The notes beneath the pieces are model-generated. The model saw only the letters and a program-made list of their open reading frames with translations. It ran no database searches and had not been told where the DNA came from. The position numbers and the translations under genes were made by a program. Below, piece after piece: positions 12,737 through 24,871 of a stretch of DNA of 64,000 nucleotides. This DNA is from Paramecium octaurelia (lineage: Eukaryota > Ciliophora > Oligohymenophorea > Peniculida > Parameciidae). Numbering within the stretch: the first letter of the stretch is position 1; each line of letters starts with the position of its first letter. The stretch spans positions 1-64,000 of the forward strand of contig CAJJDP010000140.1 of NCBI GenBank assembly GCA_905182995.1, read 5' to 3'.

Positions 12737-14513
12737 TCAATATTTTTTAATTAAATATGTATTTCCGAATTCCTTTGGTATTTGATGTAAATCATTTATG
12801 AAAATCTCGTTAATTTTTTCTATCTAGGGTAATTTCACTTAGGATGGCATTAGTAATTAATTTTATTAGGATATATAAAATTACTATTGAGATTCTAACT
12901 TCATTTTAGACTCATGAGTGGAAGAAATTGATTATCTGTGTTTTATTACAATGCTTTTTCCTTTGATACCAAATATAGTATTACTTTATTAAATTTATGG
13001 TTCTTAGGTAACAGAGAAATCTTAAGGTAAGGATTGTCTTCTTCTATTATTTTAAGTTTTTAACAGCTATAATGTTTGACATCTAATGTTTCTGATCTCC
13101 ATAGTTTTTGGTTCATGTCTAGAATATTAATATTTGTAATGATACTCCTAAATTTCTTATGATAGTTCATTGAATCTGTACAAGCTCTCTTTGAAAAAAT
13201 CATGTTCCAAACATTATTGTAAAGTGAATCTATGTCGTGGATTTTTTCTGACCATAGAAATTATCAATGATTTTAGAGATTAGGGAATGCAAACGCGATC
13301 ATCAAAATTTATTTAAGCATTAACATTTTATCTCAAAGTGTCATCTTTAGTTTTGCTTTTGAATGGATGAATATTAAAAAAGCTATTTAAATTTTCTACT
13401 CTTACATTTCATATATAATTACGCCAATACTAAACACATCACATGACAATCCATACATCTTAGACTTTTCTCGATATTCTATGATTTCAGGTGCCACATA
13501 ACCAGGAGTACCACATTTATATAAAATATGCTATTGTTGTTTAATTGAAGTTGAGAATCCAAAATCCCCAATTCCAATATGCCAATCCTAAGGATCTTTA
13601 TTTTTGTAGAGTATGTTGAATGGCTTTAAATCTCGATGCATAATTCCCTAATTTATATTTGACATACTTTGGTATGCATATAATGAACAGTTTCAATTAA
13701 GACTTTTGCCAACTCTCTTTTGATTAGGAAATTAAAGTTTTTGATTTTATCCATCAACTATCCGCCTTCAAATAAGCTAATAACTAATTAAATGTGCTCT
13801 ATTGATGGATGGAAATAGTACTTTCTGATTCATATACTTGATGCAATTTCATAATGTTCGGATGATCCAAGCTTCTCATCATAAAAATTTCTTCTAATAA
13901 TGTTTTCGATCTCAACACTCTATGTCTTCCTGTAGCTTGTTCCTTTTCAATCTGCTTTACTGCGTATTACTAGTGATCTTGAATATTTTCAGCCAAAAAG
14001 ACCTAATTTATTTACAAAATTGTACTTAAGCTGTAGAACCAGTACCTATATTTTGAAGCAATTAATATTGCTAATCAAACCCATCAATAATACAGAATCT
14101 CTATAGTTCTCTTAAAAATATATCAATCTCAGGGGAAAGATTAAAATAAAGATCAATTCTACTGCGATCCCTAATTAGAGTCAGGCAACTGTCATAAGGA
14201 ATGCTTTGGGTAGCATATTTTTTGGTTAATTTAAAATATACATTCTTTAATACCACAAATCCCCCCAATTCACCATTCTTTCTAATAACTATTCAATTTG
14301 TACCTCTCTGAAATAAAACAGATGTTGTTAAAAGGTTTTATATCGTCTAGCAATAAACTTTTTCAATATTTTCTACGTTTTATACAATGTTATCATCTCT
14401 CTTGAATCTTGGAGTAATCCCTGCATGAGTTCATTAATTAATTAATAATCTTTTCTCTTCCAAAATTATTCAGATCCAGAATTATATACAAAATATAAGT
14501 TTGAGCTTTGCAT
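12737..14513 (-). CDS. Ser/Thr protein kinase (first exon unresolved)
   Basis: On the minus strand five introns (plus coordinates 14282-14303, 14003-14025, 13799-13821, 13648-13667, 13383-13405) join a full kinase domain. It shows the glycine loop IGTGSTAQVFLAEN, the catalytic lysine in YAVKQIEKE, the loop [18 protein letters not shown], then [11 protein letters not shown] and [13 protein letters not shown]. The domain ends near [19 protein letters not shown], and a Q- and S-rich tail of about 120 residues runs to TGA. The canonical HRD and DFG residues suggest an active kinase. An N-terminal stretch of about 90 residues before the domain has no motif I recognise. From CAT 14511-14513 (minus ATG) I find no splice pattern that reaches the frame at 14305, so the 5' exon, or a one-base error there, remains open. 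It is convergent with the cullin. Confidence 0.8.
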
Positions 14514-16631
14514 TTATAAAAAATAATAACTAATAAATATTTCACATTATATTTATTAGTAATTAGATATTGATTTAAACAATCCTAAACTTCTAATATT
14601 TAACTTAGGAAATTAAGATACTATTAATATATCAATTGTTCTTAATTCCTAATTATAAAAAATCATAAATCAATAATTTAGTTACAAATCTCACCCCACA
14701 TTTAAAAATCTATAATCAATATTATTATTCTTTAATTAGATGATGAAAATAATTGAAGTTCGCATTTAATAATTTTTGTTATTCTCTTAGCAACCAAGAG
14801 TTATTTAGAACTATAGGATTGCAAGAAAAAATATGCAAACAATTTAATGCATCAATGTTTCTAACCAATTTTCTTAAATTCTCTTTTACACAGAGAATTA
14901 TTATTTTACTAATCTATAACATAATCCTTATTTCTGAACTATTTGCATTCTTCTTTTTAATCATTCAATTTGAGAAGGTCTTTAAATTGTTTCTTATACT
15001 TGAAATCCCAAGATGATCAGTTACTTTTGAAATATTAAAAATGAATTCCTTCTGCAAAACTGCTAAAATGTTAACTACTTTTAACAAACTAGTCCACGAG
15101 TTAATACTTAAAAAATGAACTCTTTTTATTTCCTCCAGATTACTAACATATAAAAATTATTGATTTCATATTTGAGTGAAATAACTTGTATAATAGACTA
15201 AAAATCTTAATAAAAATAATTTTCTGGTTTTTATAAATTTATATATTTATATTTAATAAATATTATGATAATTCTGACTGTCTACGTATAAGAAATTCCA
15301 TTTATTTTAGCTTATTGTTTCATATTTGTATTTTAAATATAATCCTAAGATTAAGAAGAATTTTTAATTTTGAATTTCACTCTAAAATTCATTTGAATTG
15401 AGAAAAAGAATTATTTCAATTATTTATGAATTTTCTGTATTTAATTATTGATACAATTTCGGTTAGGTATTACTATATTTATTCTAGTAATGACCTTCAA
15501 TTCCTGAATTTTAAGATAAAACATTTTAATTAATGATCAGATGAATTATTCATTATCCAATTAAAGATAATATATGATTCATATAAACTTAAAATTCAAT
15601 AATCTTATAAAAATAACATAAATAACCTTATTCATTCAAACAAGAATTAGTAATATCCTATCAAAAATTTACTTTATTTAAAATTATTGAGGTTATTGAA
15701 ATAACTCTATTCAACATTTAGAGGAGGGTTATTTTCGAAAATTTTTAATTTGAATCTTCTGCTTAGGGGCTTAAATTAATATTAAGCAAGTGTTAATTAG
15801 TAATCAGTTAATAAAAAAAATAATCATACAAGATTCAATCAATTAATTCTAATTCTATTTTGCATTTTAAGCATCTTTATAATCGTTTAACTTTTTTGAT
15901 GGGTTCTAAATTTAATATATATCTTATTTTTGAATATTTTTTTTATATCTATTATTTGTGTATTCTGATAAAATTATTGCAAGTATTTCTATTAATTTTT
16001 AGATTCAAGGTCCTTTGATTCTTGTGTCAAAGTCCTTAAAGTTCGGAAATCTTGTAAACCTATTTTCATCATCTAAGTTTTAAAGATTGATTTAAATACT
16101 GCTTTAGCCAAATTTTATCTAACGTAATATTAAAGAGTATTCAACAGACACTTTGATTAATCAAAAAATATCATGTAGAGAGTATTTTTGATCAAAAGTT
16201 AACTTTGGCATCTGAAATTTCACTATTAAAGAAAGAAAATAATGTAAGAACTTAAATATCTTGATATAACACTCTTATTGAAGGTGGATTAGTTGATAAA
16301 ATACTGAAAGACTTGTTAATAGTATTTAAGAATTATGTCTCTTGCTTAAATTAGAATAGAATGCTTTAGTATTGATGAAGCTTGGTTAATTCAAATGTTG
16401 AAATGGATTAAAATATTCATCACAAATTTATAACAGAGCTCTTTGTAATCCAAACATATAGATTCTTAGTAGACTCATTCTTATAATTTTCAACGATCTT
16501 ATTGTTTTGAATTATTGCATTATAAGAATAGGGTGATTATAGTTCTAGAGATTCTGGTGTTTTTTCTATCCAAAAATTACCATTTGTTTTGGAGACTTTA
16601 AATCGTTCATATTAAAAGTATTTTATATAAT
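14514..16631. other. 2.1-kb gene-poor region
   Basis: Very AT-rich, with TGA in all frames. The frame at 14753-15016 has no motif and an unlikely composition. Around 16180-16560 there are short coding-like pieces that no intron joins. I see nothing supportable; it may hold a decayed gene plus the upstream region of the AGC kinase. Confidence 0.45.
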
Positions 16632-17818
16632 ATGGGATAATGTCTCAATTGTTTTAAAAAAAATGAGGAATGCTAATAAGATGTTGTATCTTAATAAGCG
16701 AACACTAATTCCAAGCCGCTTAATGAATATTAAACAGAAACTATTACTTTTAATAAGCAAAGTATAGTTATAACAAATGATTCTCAGAAAATCAATGTGA
16801 CAAACTTTAAGCTGCTAAAGACAATAGGCAGGGGAAATTTTGGAAAAGTGTTGTTGGTTCGTAAGCGTACCTCTGGGAAGATTTACGCTATGAAAATTGT
16901 GAACAAATAAGATTTATAGGTTAAGAAATAAGTTGAATATGCAAAAACAGAAAGAATCATTTTAGAGAAGATAAACCATCCATTTATAAGCAAACTCCAT
17001 TATGCCTTTTAAACTCAATAAAAGCTTTATTATGTTATTGATTACTGTGCAGGTGGGGAATTGTTTTTCCACTTGAGAAGAGCGTATAAATTTAAAGAGA
17101 ATTAAGTTTAATTTTATGCTGTCGAAATTATAATCGCCTTAGAATATTTACACGATTCTAAGATCTTGTATAGAGATCTAAAACCAGAAAATATCCTGCT
17201 TTGCTCCGATGGCCATATCAAATTAATTGATTTTGGATTATCTAAAATTATAAGCAATCGAGATAAGCCTTCTTTTTCGATTGTAGGAACTCCAGAATAT
17301 CTTGCCCCTGAAATATACTCGGATGATAAACTAGGTCATGACGAATCCTGTGATTGGTGGAGCTTAGGAGCCTTAATGTACGAAATGTTAACAGGAGCTG
17401 CACCTTTTTATAGTCAAGATCGTACGATGATGTTCAGAAATAGAACTGAAAAACAAATAGAAATGAAGCCTTGGTTTTCTGAAGCTTGTTCAAGTGTGCT
17501 TACAGGATTATTAAATAATAATGTAAATATATTCCATATTAATAGCCTAAATAAAGAATTAATATATAATAAATCAAAAAACATCCATTCTTTGCAGACA
17601 TTGATTGGAATCAAGCCTCAAATCGGCAATTGATACCTCCAATAATTCCAGAATTAAGTGATGAATTAGATTTAAGGTATTTTAATAAAGTAATCACATT
17701 TATAATATTTAAGATGTTTTTAGATGAACCTGCCATTGATAGTCCAGTAAATAAAAAGGAATAATATGACAATTACGATTATTTTACTTACGATTCGGAA
17801 GCAACAACAGAATCTTGA
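16632..17818 (+). CDS. AGC-family Ser/Thr kinase with lipidation-type N-terminus
   Basis: The start at 16632 gives MGQCLNCFKK: glycine 2 fits N-myristoylation and the cysteines fit palmitoylation, which suggests membrane attachment. The kinase domain follows: FKLLKTIGRGNFGKVLLV, YAMKIV, CAGGELFFHLRR, ILYRDLKPEN, LIDFGLSK, IVGTPEYLAPE, CDWWSLGALMYEMLTG. C-terminal AGC features are present: HPFFADIDW, a turn-like LDEPAIDSP and a hydrophobic-motif-like YDYFTYDS. Activation by a PDK1-like kinase is therefore plausible (inference). The 23-base intron 17523-17545 is required for the domain end. A second segment, 17690-17713 (24 bases, GTAATC to AAG), is in frame; removing it gives YFNKMFLDEP, as expected for the AGC tail. 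The product is 379 residues with both introns removed. It is closest to S6K/SGK/PKA-like kinases, subfamily not assigned. Confidence 0.9.
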
Positions 17819-17934
17819 AGATTAAGAATTCATAATTAAAATAAATCATTATTCTAATTTCGTTTAAATGTTTCCTGCACTTTACTAAAGTACCAAAGCT
17901 TTTTATCATTAATTATTTTCCTCAAATAAATTAT

Positions 17935-18937
17935 ATGAACAATACAAATAAATGCAAAATTATTTTACTTACAGGCTATTTAGGCTCTGGCAAAACTACA
18001 CTACTACAATATATCCTAAAGGTGTAGACTCTTTATCAGGTGGCTGTAATTTAGAATGAATTTTCTGATGAAATGGGAATTGAAGCACCTTTGATGGTAG
18101 ATAATAATGGTGATATATTCGATTCATTTTTCGAATTGCCCAATGGTTGCATATGTTGTTCTGCCAAGTAAGATTAAAAGTCATAATAAGAGGATAATTG
18201 ATGACAGCCATTCAATATTTTATTGAGAAGAAACCAAATATTCAATTTATAATCATTGAATCAAATGGTTTAGCTGATCCATCAAGTTTAATTAAGGAGC
18301 TATGGGCTGATTAAGGATTGAACTTACCAGCAGAATTAGCAACCATAGTAGGCTTGATTCCATCACACAAATTTAAGACACTTTATGAGTTAGAAATTTT
18401 TAGAAAATAAATAATTCATGCAGATTTATTGTTGTTAAATTTTTAAGTAAATTTCCCTATTATTCCAAGGACTTATGTCAGGAATTCGATATAATCTTAA
18501 TAGAAAAGCAATTAAAAATAATCAACCCTAATGCCAAGTTGCTGAAATCTGTGAGGGCACAAATTGATATACAGAGTATTTTTGAGTCAGAAAAAGCAGA
18601 CAATAAAATATTCGATTAGGAACATATCCATTTTGAGGAAGTTGGAAATATAGCCAAAATATTTTTAAACATAGAAACTCCAAATATTACTCAATAATAG
18701 TGGAATATTAAAGTTGGGTAGATGTTGTGGGAAGAAGGCTTGAATATCATGAGAATTAAAGGGTTGTTATTTTGTAAAGATGAATAAGTCATGTATTCAT
18801 TGCAGGGAGTTGAAGATATCTTTGAAATAACTCCAACTAATTTACCAAATATAAATCAACAATCTATTAGTAAAATTCTGATTATAGGACAATAAATAAC
18901 TGAAGAAATGATTAAAAATATTATTCTTAGTCATTGA
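17935..18937 (+). CDS. CobW/G3E-family GTPase (putative metallochaperone)
   Basis: This family uses GTP hydrolysis to deliver metal ions (zinc, cobalt or nickel branches). Visible motifs are the P-loop LLTGYLGSGKTTLL, then VAVIQNEFSDEMGIE (the NE-F motif of CobW proteins), the metal-binding ELPNGCICC (GCxCC) and IIESNGLADPSSL (Walker B-like ESxGLADP). The C-terminal domain has IKGLLFCKDEQVMYSLQGV, as in COG0523 proteins. Two 23-base introns, 18168-18190 and 18447-18469, both end in AAG and both are needed to keep the frame. The result is 318 residues, a usual length for the family. The metal cannot be told from sequence; zinc is likeliest for eukaryotic members. Confidence 0.88.
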
Positions 18938-19073
18938 TGTATGAAATAATACAAATTAATTATTCACACTTAACATTATGTAACTACTAAACTGTATTGC
19001 TTTTCTATTTTTTTATTATTCAATATTTAAAGAGATTAATTAAACAATTTATTTATTATACGAAATTCAAATT

Positions 19074-19319
19074 ATGAAAGTCAAGATAAAAGAATGGAAT
19101 GCTGTTGCTTCATGGATATGGAGTTTAGACACAGATAGATGCACAATTTGTTAATTAGCATTTGAACAACCTTGTCCTAGATGCAAATTGCCAGGAGATG
19201 AATGTCCCCCTGTGACAGGAGCATGCAATCATCATTTTCATTTACACTGCATAGTTAGATGGACTGAAGAATAAGATTATTGCCCACTTGATAGATAAAA
19301 ATGGAAAGTTAAAAATTGA
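19074..19319 (+). CDS. APC11: APC11, RING-H2 subunit of the anaphase-promoting complex
   Basis: A single exon encodes 81 residues and aligns end to end with APC11. It starts MKVKIKEWNAVASWIWSLD and has the family ligand order: CTICQLAF, CPRCKLPGDECPPVTGAC, NHHFHLHCIVRW, YCPLDRQKW. APC11 binds the cullin-like APC2 subunit and recruits the E2 for cyclin and securin ubiquitination. The second cysteine of the last pair is replaced: CPMC of animal APC11 is CPLD here, so a zinc ligand is changed to aspartate. The length and the conserved tryptophans make the identity firm. RBX1 is the closest alternative, but the MKVKIKxWN start is typical of APC11. Confidence 0.93.
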
Positions 19320-19820
19320 TAATCAAATATTCATATTTTTCAATCTTCATAAATTTGATTTGATTTTACATTCAGATTTCCCTTCTGTTTATAATAATAT
19401 CCTTTTACATATTATATTAACAGGTATTAAAGTTTATGCAATGTTTCCAATTTTCTAATTATGTATATAATATTAAGTTTGAATAATTACATTTCATTCT
19501 AAATAAAAAAATAGAAAAACTGAAATGGAATTCAATTAAAGAGAGTTTCATTCGTTTATGAAATATACCTATATTTACGAATTCATTTTAATTTTTGATC
19601 TTGTATATTAATAACAATTTAAATATAACTATGTTGCATCATCAACTCTTTTATTCTTTTTAATCAAAATAAATATCTATGTGATATTCTTCAAGAGTGG
19701 AAATAAAATATTCTTAGAACTCTCTAAATATTTTATTCCAATTTTTTCAATAATTGTTTATTACATAATCAAATTGAATTCAAACTAATTGAAATTATTC
19801 AACTATGACATAATTTATAT
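19320..19820. other. 500-bp spacer
   Basis: AT-rich, no motif and no coherent open frame. Presumably the APC11 3' region and the promoter of the next gene. Confidence 0.4.
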
Positions 19821-21075
19821 ATGAAAAAATTTTGGAATTTCATATGTTGCTCATTAGATTAGGATGAAGAGGAATCCTTTGAGGAGAAGTAAATAACAAT
19901 AAAAAAAGATGAAAAGACTTCCTTGGAACTTTTTGGTAATTTTGAGACATTAAATTACATGCTTGTTAGAATGACCTAAAAGAATTTTTTCGTTGATTTT
20001 TCTATGAGAAAGTCTAAATTAGTAGAAAAGAATCCATTGACGGTTTTCATATCGTATATTAATAATGACATTATGTATGAACAAGATGAGTCAAGTTATT
20101 TGATACCAGAGAAAGTATTGCAATATATAGGCAGAAGAATGAGGGAAGTCAAGCCCTCCTTTATTGTAGATGGTCTGTCTAGAAGTGGTATTAGCTCAAT
20201 TTAGTTCTCTTCCGAAACAAATACTTTTGTTTTGGGGAATAACTTTTCTATGTAATAAATAAAGAATGCTAATCATAATACTACGAAATGTAATTTAAAC
20301 ATTAGGTGTGAATTTATTTAAGCCAGTTTGCCTAAATTGCCTATCATCTAAAATGATGTTTTTTTCATCTAACCAGACTATTAGATTATAGATGAAAACC
20401 TATCTATAACCAATATTTTCCCTTCGATTTCAGACATTTTGGATTACTTCTTGGAGTGGAGTAAAAATTTAGTTCTTGTGTTACCCATCCAATTGGATCT
20501 CCAAATCTTTTGTGAGGTGTTTTGTCAAAAGTTGAAGGAGAAGAACTAAGATCATTTGATCTTTGAGATATAAAGAATCTAAATAGATGGCGAGTTATAT
20601 TATTATTTTATTTATTTTGGGGAAATTGCTGCTGTCCAAACTTAAGATCAATATATGTTGATGACTGAAATAACATTGGAGGACTCCAGTCAATAGAACC
20701 TTTTTGATTCAACCTACATGTTACTGAAGAACATTGGGTACACTACTAATCCAAGGGAAATCATGAATATCTTACTCTTATCTAAATAGATGTCGTAGTC
20801 TGAAACCACCTTACAAATTCTGATTAATCAAGTAAATACACATATCAACTTAGTTACTGATGAAAGGACTGACAAATGAATAAACCATCAAATAACTGTT
20901 TGGTGATGCTGAAGTCTTGTAATCTTCGACTCCAAAATATAATCAAATCCAAGTTTAGGAAAATACATTTGGATAAGATTCTTAAATTAAACAATGCTAT
21001 GAACAGTAGCAAACTTAAAAAAATAAAAAAGCCAAGAAATCTCAATTTATATCATTCAATATCCCAACAGAGTGA
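19821..21075 (+). CDS. TGS1-like methyltransferase-fold protein with altered catalytic motifs
   Basis: TGS1 enzymes make the trimethylguanosine cap of small nuclear RNAs. Here the family layout is recognisable but the key motifs are changed. SFIVDGLSRSGISSIQF stands where the SAM site (IDxFAGxGGNTIQF) should be. VLGNNFSMQQIKNANHN replaces the AIDIDPxKIxxAxxNA motif, keeping the asparagine. The catalytic (S/N)PPWGG near residue 180 reads FFIQPDYQ. Downstream KNLVLVLPIQLDLQIF matches the family KNxxLFLPRNT strand. One intron (20832-20853) removes an early TGA and adds a Q-rich basic tail, giving 410 residues. I infer a catalytically dead or repurposed paralogue. The family assignment rests on motif order only. 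Confidence 0.6.
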
Positions 21076-21142
21076 TGTATATAAATATATTTATTAAATT
21101 GGTTGCTTAAATCATTGAAATAAATAATATATAGAAATTAGG

Positions 21143-21410
21143 ATGAACTATCATCGAAATCCTTCTCTAAATCATAAATATAAAACACTCATAAAATCTA
21201 AATTTTATTTCCAATCGTAATAATATATAGCATTTCATTAGCCTCAAATCCGAACCTCAAACTGTAAATGAAGAAAAGGAAAAGATAGAGAATCTTATAA
21301 AAATTCTGAAATAAGAGGAAATATTATTTTCAGAAAATAATGAAAGCAATCCTATTGAGAAAAAAAAGGCTCGATCTTAAAAATTATCTTGTGAATGTAC
21401 CATATATTGA
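21143..21410 (+). CDS. Small hypothetical protein (80 aa)
   Basis: ATG 21143 opens a basic, lysine-rich exon. The 25-base intron 21217-21241 (GTAATA to TTAG) restores a frame with a charged helix-forming segment (NEEKEKIENLIKILKQEE), ending at TGA 21408-21410. No domain is recognised. It lies 67 bp downstream of the TGS1-like gene in the same direction. The good splice signals support a real gene, but it could be a remnant. Confidence 0.5.
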
Positions 21411-22064
21411 AGAAATAAGAATAATTAATAAATAATCTATATCACTATTTAATAAGTATTAATCTTCAGTATTCTATTATTGAAACTTCAAGTTTCCCAA
21501 CATTAATATGATTTTTAGTAAAAATTTTAACATTTTCTACCCATCGAACGAAAAACTTAATTTTAATGAGACTTAAACAACATTAAATATTTATTTTACT
21601 ATTTAATTGGACTAGGTTGTTAAAGGAACAAAAAATAGAGCATGTCCATGAGAAAATATCAAGCATTTGTAGGGTTCAACAGTTAAATTAATACATATAC
21701 AAATATATAAATGTTTAAAAAAACTTAATTGTATTTACTACATTTTATCATAAATACTGAGGTTTAAGTACTAACTAATAGAAAATCTATTAAATTGCCC
21801 TCAACATCTAAACATATCATTTCATTCAAAATTACTAACAAGACAAGCTTGTTTACTTTCAATCATATGATTTTTTATAAGTGAAATTTAATTAAGATTA
21901 TTACTATAATAAAAAGGAAAGTTCAATTTTCCAATAAAATGATAAAGTTGTAATTAAATGGAAAATAGAGAAAATTTTAGTTTTTACATATAAAATTAAT
22001 TAGACCATGTATGTAATCTCTGAATATTATTTATTTTATTTATATTCGAATTAACAATAAAGGC
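21411..22064. other. 650-bp spacer
   Basis: AT-rich sequence with dense TGA in all frames and no motif. Nothing found. Confidence 0.4.
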
Positions 22065-23174
22065 ATGAACGAGTCTCAAAGTAAAATATCTCGAAATACT
22101 TCATCTTCACATTTTAGTCTTCCAAAGATATAGAAATTAACCACCACACCAAAATATCTTGAGGTTAAGGGCTACAAAAATTATAAGTACAAGAGTTATA
22201 TGATGGATTTAATGAAATCAGATAAGAAGTTATAGAAATTGCTACCCTTTCATCTTCAAAATTTGACGAAAACACCTAGAAAGAGGTATGAACTAAATGA
22301 TTCTACTAAATAAGAATTGCTTCATTTCAGCAAATTGGATAATATATTTACAGAGGGGGATTTAGATGTAATGAAACAGGCTACAGTTACTCAGGGGGCA
22401 ATGAATATTTAAGCCATGTATAAGAAAACATTAAAGTCTTACGAACAGGACTCATAAAACACAAGGAGAGCTGACGAGAGTCAATTATGCGATGAAATAA
22501 CTATGAATAATAGTATGATAAGCAATATTATTGAACATCAAAAATAATTGACTATCAATCCAAGAGTGATCAGATAAGCAAAGAAAGAAATATACAAAGA
22601 AATGAACACTATCAAAGAATTCAAGGTTCTAGTTAAGAATACTCAATAATACAAAGATATTTACGACATTAAAGAAACAGGAAAAAGTAAAAATATAGTT
22701 TAATTTCACAGATCCTTTCATATACTAATTTATATTAAGAGAATCCTATTTAAGTTTCACTGAGTTGTCTGGAGTGGTTCAGGATCGAATTTTGTTGGCA
22801 TTTGACATCAATCCTCACAATGAATAAGAAAAGGTGTATTACAATCAATTTAGATTATTCAAATAGATTGTTATAAGTTAGCATTTCAAAGAGGAAACCT
22901 TAATTAACTTTTTTATTAAAGTATAATATTTGAGTATTTTAAGTTCTTTAATCCTCAAAATCAACCTGCAATATCTATGCAAGATTTTAGATCAATTTTA
23001 ATTGTGATTTTGTAGAATTCTGAAAATATGGATCAGTTGGTAAAATACATTTTAAAAAATATACAATTATCACAATATGTAGAGGATAATTAAATAAAAG
23101 ACTTATTCGGGATATTTAAATCGAAAATACTAGACCCTATTAATTTGATCTATTTATTATTAAATAATAATTGA
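22065..23174 (+). CDS. Hypothetical protein with an EF-hand-like segment (353 aa)
   Basis: Starts MNESQSKISRNTSSSHFSLP, a Ser/Thr-rich basic head. The central part is helical and lysine-rich. After the intron 22687-22711 (CAG end) the stretch LLAFDINPHNEQEKVYYNQF resembles a divergent EF-hand loop, with D and N residues at loop positions. After the intron 22921-22943 (AAG end, required for frame) comes a second helical part, IKFFNPQNQPAISMQDFRSI, spaced like the partner hand. Both loops lack several calcium ligands, so calcium binding is doubtful. No family name can be given. It is convergent with the next gene, only 26 bp between stops. Confidence 0.65.
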
Positions 23175-23200
23175 TAATAAAATTAACAATTCTTTTAACT

Positions 23201-24450
23201 TCAAAATTCAAATATTTCTTTGCCATTCCAAAATGAAGTTAAATCAGAATACAATTATAATTTAATATTTTCTTAGTAAATGATTCCTAGATTGAAATTT
23301 TATTGATAAGTATTAAATTATAAGAGTTAACCCTCACTCCTCTTGGATTTGATTCTTGGAGCAAATCCCTAACAATTTCCAACAACAGTTATATAATTGC
23401 CAACCCCATCATTTTATAATAACACTTCAATTCCCCTTGGAAGTGTTTAGATTAAAGATAATTTAATTGGAGTTTCAGCTGGATAATAAATCACATCTTC
23501 AAACCCATTGTTGATAGAGATCCATCTTTAGTTGTCGTTTATTAGTATAGGTTTAATTTAAACTTACTATTCTCCAACTAAATAAGGAGTTAAATGCTCA
23601 TTAACTGCTTTTTTCTCTTTATTGCCCTAGTTTCCACAGCCTTTGACTATCAGATTAAAATTTTATTTCAGTTGAATAACCATACCAGTTTGCAGGTAGA
23701 TTCTTTACTCAAATATAGGTTATTCTTCTAGAGTTGGTCTAAGAATAATTAAATAAAGTACTTTGTTGTGATTTGATAGCTTACTTAATCATCCAAGCTC
23801 CATAACGTAATTTTCTTCTCTTTATTCTCGTTATTTTAGATACTGAATTTTAAGAGATCAGAATCCAAGTTGCTGTTTTGGATCAAGTCGTCTAATTTTT
23901 TGATTTTACTAATAAAGCCTTGTAATTTCATCACTATTTTATAGAGTCTTTCATTTTAAACTTCTGGCGATACATAGGTAATGCATCCAACATAATCTTC
24001 TTTTTCGATGTTCTCTTATTATATTGTCTCATCCTGTTGTAACTTAATTTAAAATGTGATAAGTGAGTGGGAAAATAACTCAGCACAACTTTGTTTCATG
24101 AACATACTTATTGTTAATACTTTTTGCTATAAGTGATAATGAATTAAAATAGGGATGTTTTTTAAGAGTTCCAAAAATTGATCTTGTTATGAGTAAACAG
24201 TGAAGGAGAAATACTGCCAAACCTTTTTTAGGTTAGCAGGGTTTTCAGCAAATTACAATAGCTTTTATATCTTTTGTAGGAAGACCTCTTTAATTTTTAA
24301 ATCTTCCTCTTATTTATCTAGCTCATCCAATTTAGTCTATATTTTTTCTTTCACACCAACCAATGCCTCTATTATTCTGTCATTTTAACTTTTTTGTATA
24401 TGAGTAAAGATGGCATCCAAGGCCTAAAAAGCATCCTATTTAAAATTCAT
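23201..24450 (-). CDS. Hypothetical coiled-coil protein (408 aa)
   Basis: Minus-strand ATG at 24448-24450. The first 260 residues are mostly helical: KIQTKLDELDKQEEDLKIKE and similar stretches form a coiled coil. One intron, plus coordinates 23739-23761 (GTACTT to TTAG on the minus strand), joins a C-terminal beta-rich domain of about 140 residues with IYLQTGMVIQLKQNFNLIVK and PRGIEVLLQNDGVGNYITVV, ending at TGA. No family is recognised. The coiled coil plus C-terminal beta domain recalls expanded ciliate families with N-terminal zinc fingers, but no zinc ligands are seen here. Confidence 0.7.
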
Positions 24451-24871
24451 TTTATTGAAATATATATAATAGAAAAAGCATTTTAGTTTTACGATAAATG
24501 AGAATTAGAAAATTAAATGCACATTTTTCCATATTATTTGGAGAATCTGTAATTATTAATGCATTAAGATGAATTTGTTGTTTTGCTAATTTTCATCCTA
24601 TATCAGATAAAATTCAATTATATATAACAGTATGTATTTCCATTTGAATCCGTATGTCAATTTATAATCTTATCAAAATTTGAAAGCAAATCTAGCTAAT
24701 TAAAGTTAGAGTTCCTAATAAATTAATTAGAAGCTAGTACTCCTCTCTAGAGTATTACTGTTGTTGCAAAAAAAATGATCTAATTATCATGAGTTCAAAG
24801 AACAATTTCATCAGGTGATCAGAATAGGTATGAATTGCTGAAGATTGTCATAGCTCTATATCAAGAAGGAG
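24451..24871. other. Spacer upstream of a broken gene
   Basis: AT-rich. A short coding-like frame near 24793-24886 (VQRTISSGDQNRYELLKIVI) may be a 5' exon of the following broken gene, but no splice pattern joins it. Nothing else is seen. Confidence 0.35.

Noticed and set aside
14753..15016. 87-residue plus-strand frame
   Set aside because: No domain and no intron; expected by chance in AT-rich DNA with a single stop codon.
17966..18041. GTGTAG...CAG segment after the CobW P-loop as an intron
   Set aside because: It is 18 bases, in frame and stop-free, and the retained reading (ILKVQTLYQVAVIQNEF) has the normal spacing from P-loop to the next strand.
20876..21097. Separate gene starting MNKPSNNCLV
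   Set aside because: The intron 20832-20853 instead extends the TGS1-like protein through this stretch in another, Q-rich frame that ends at 21075.
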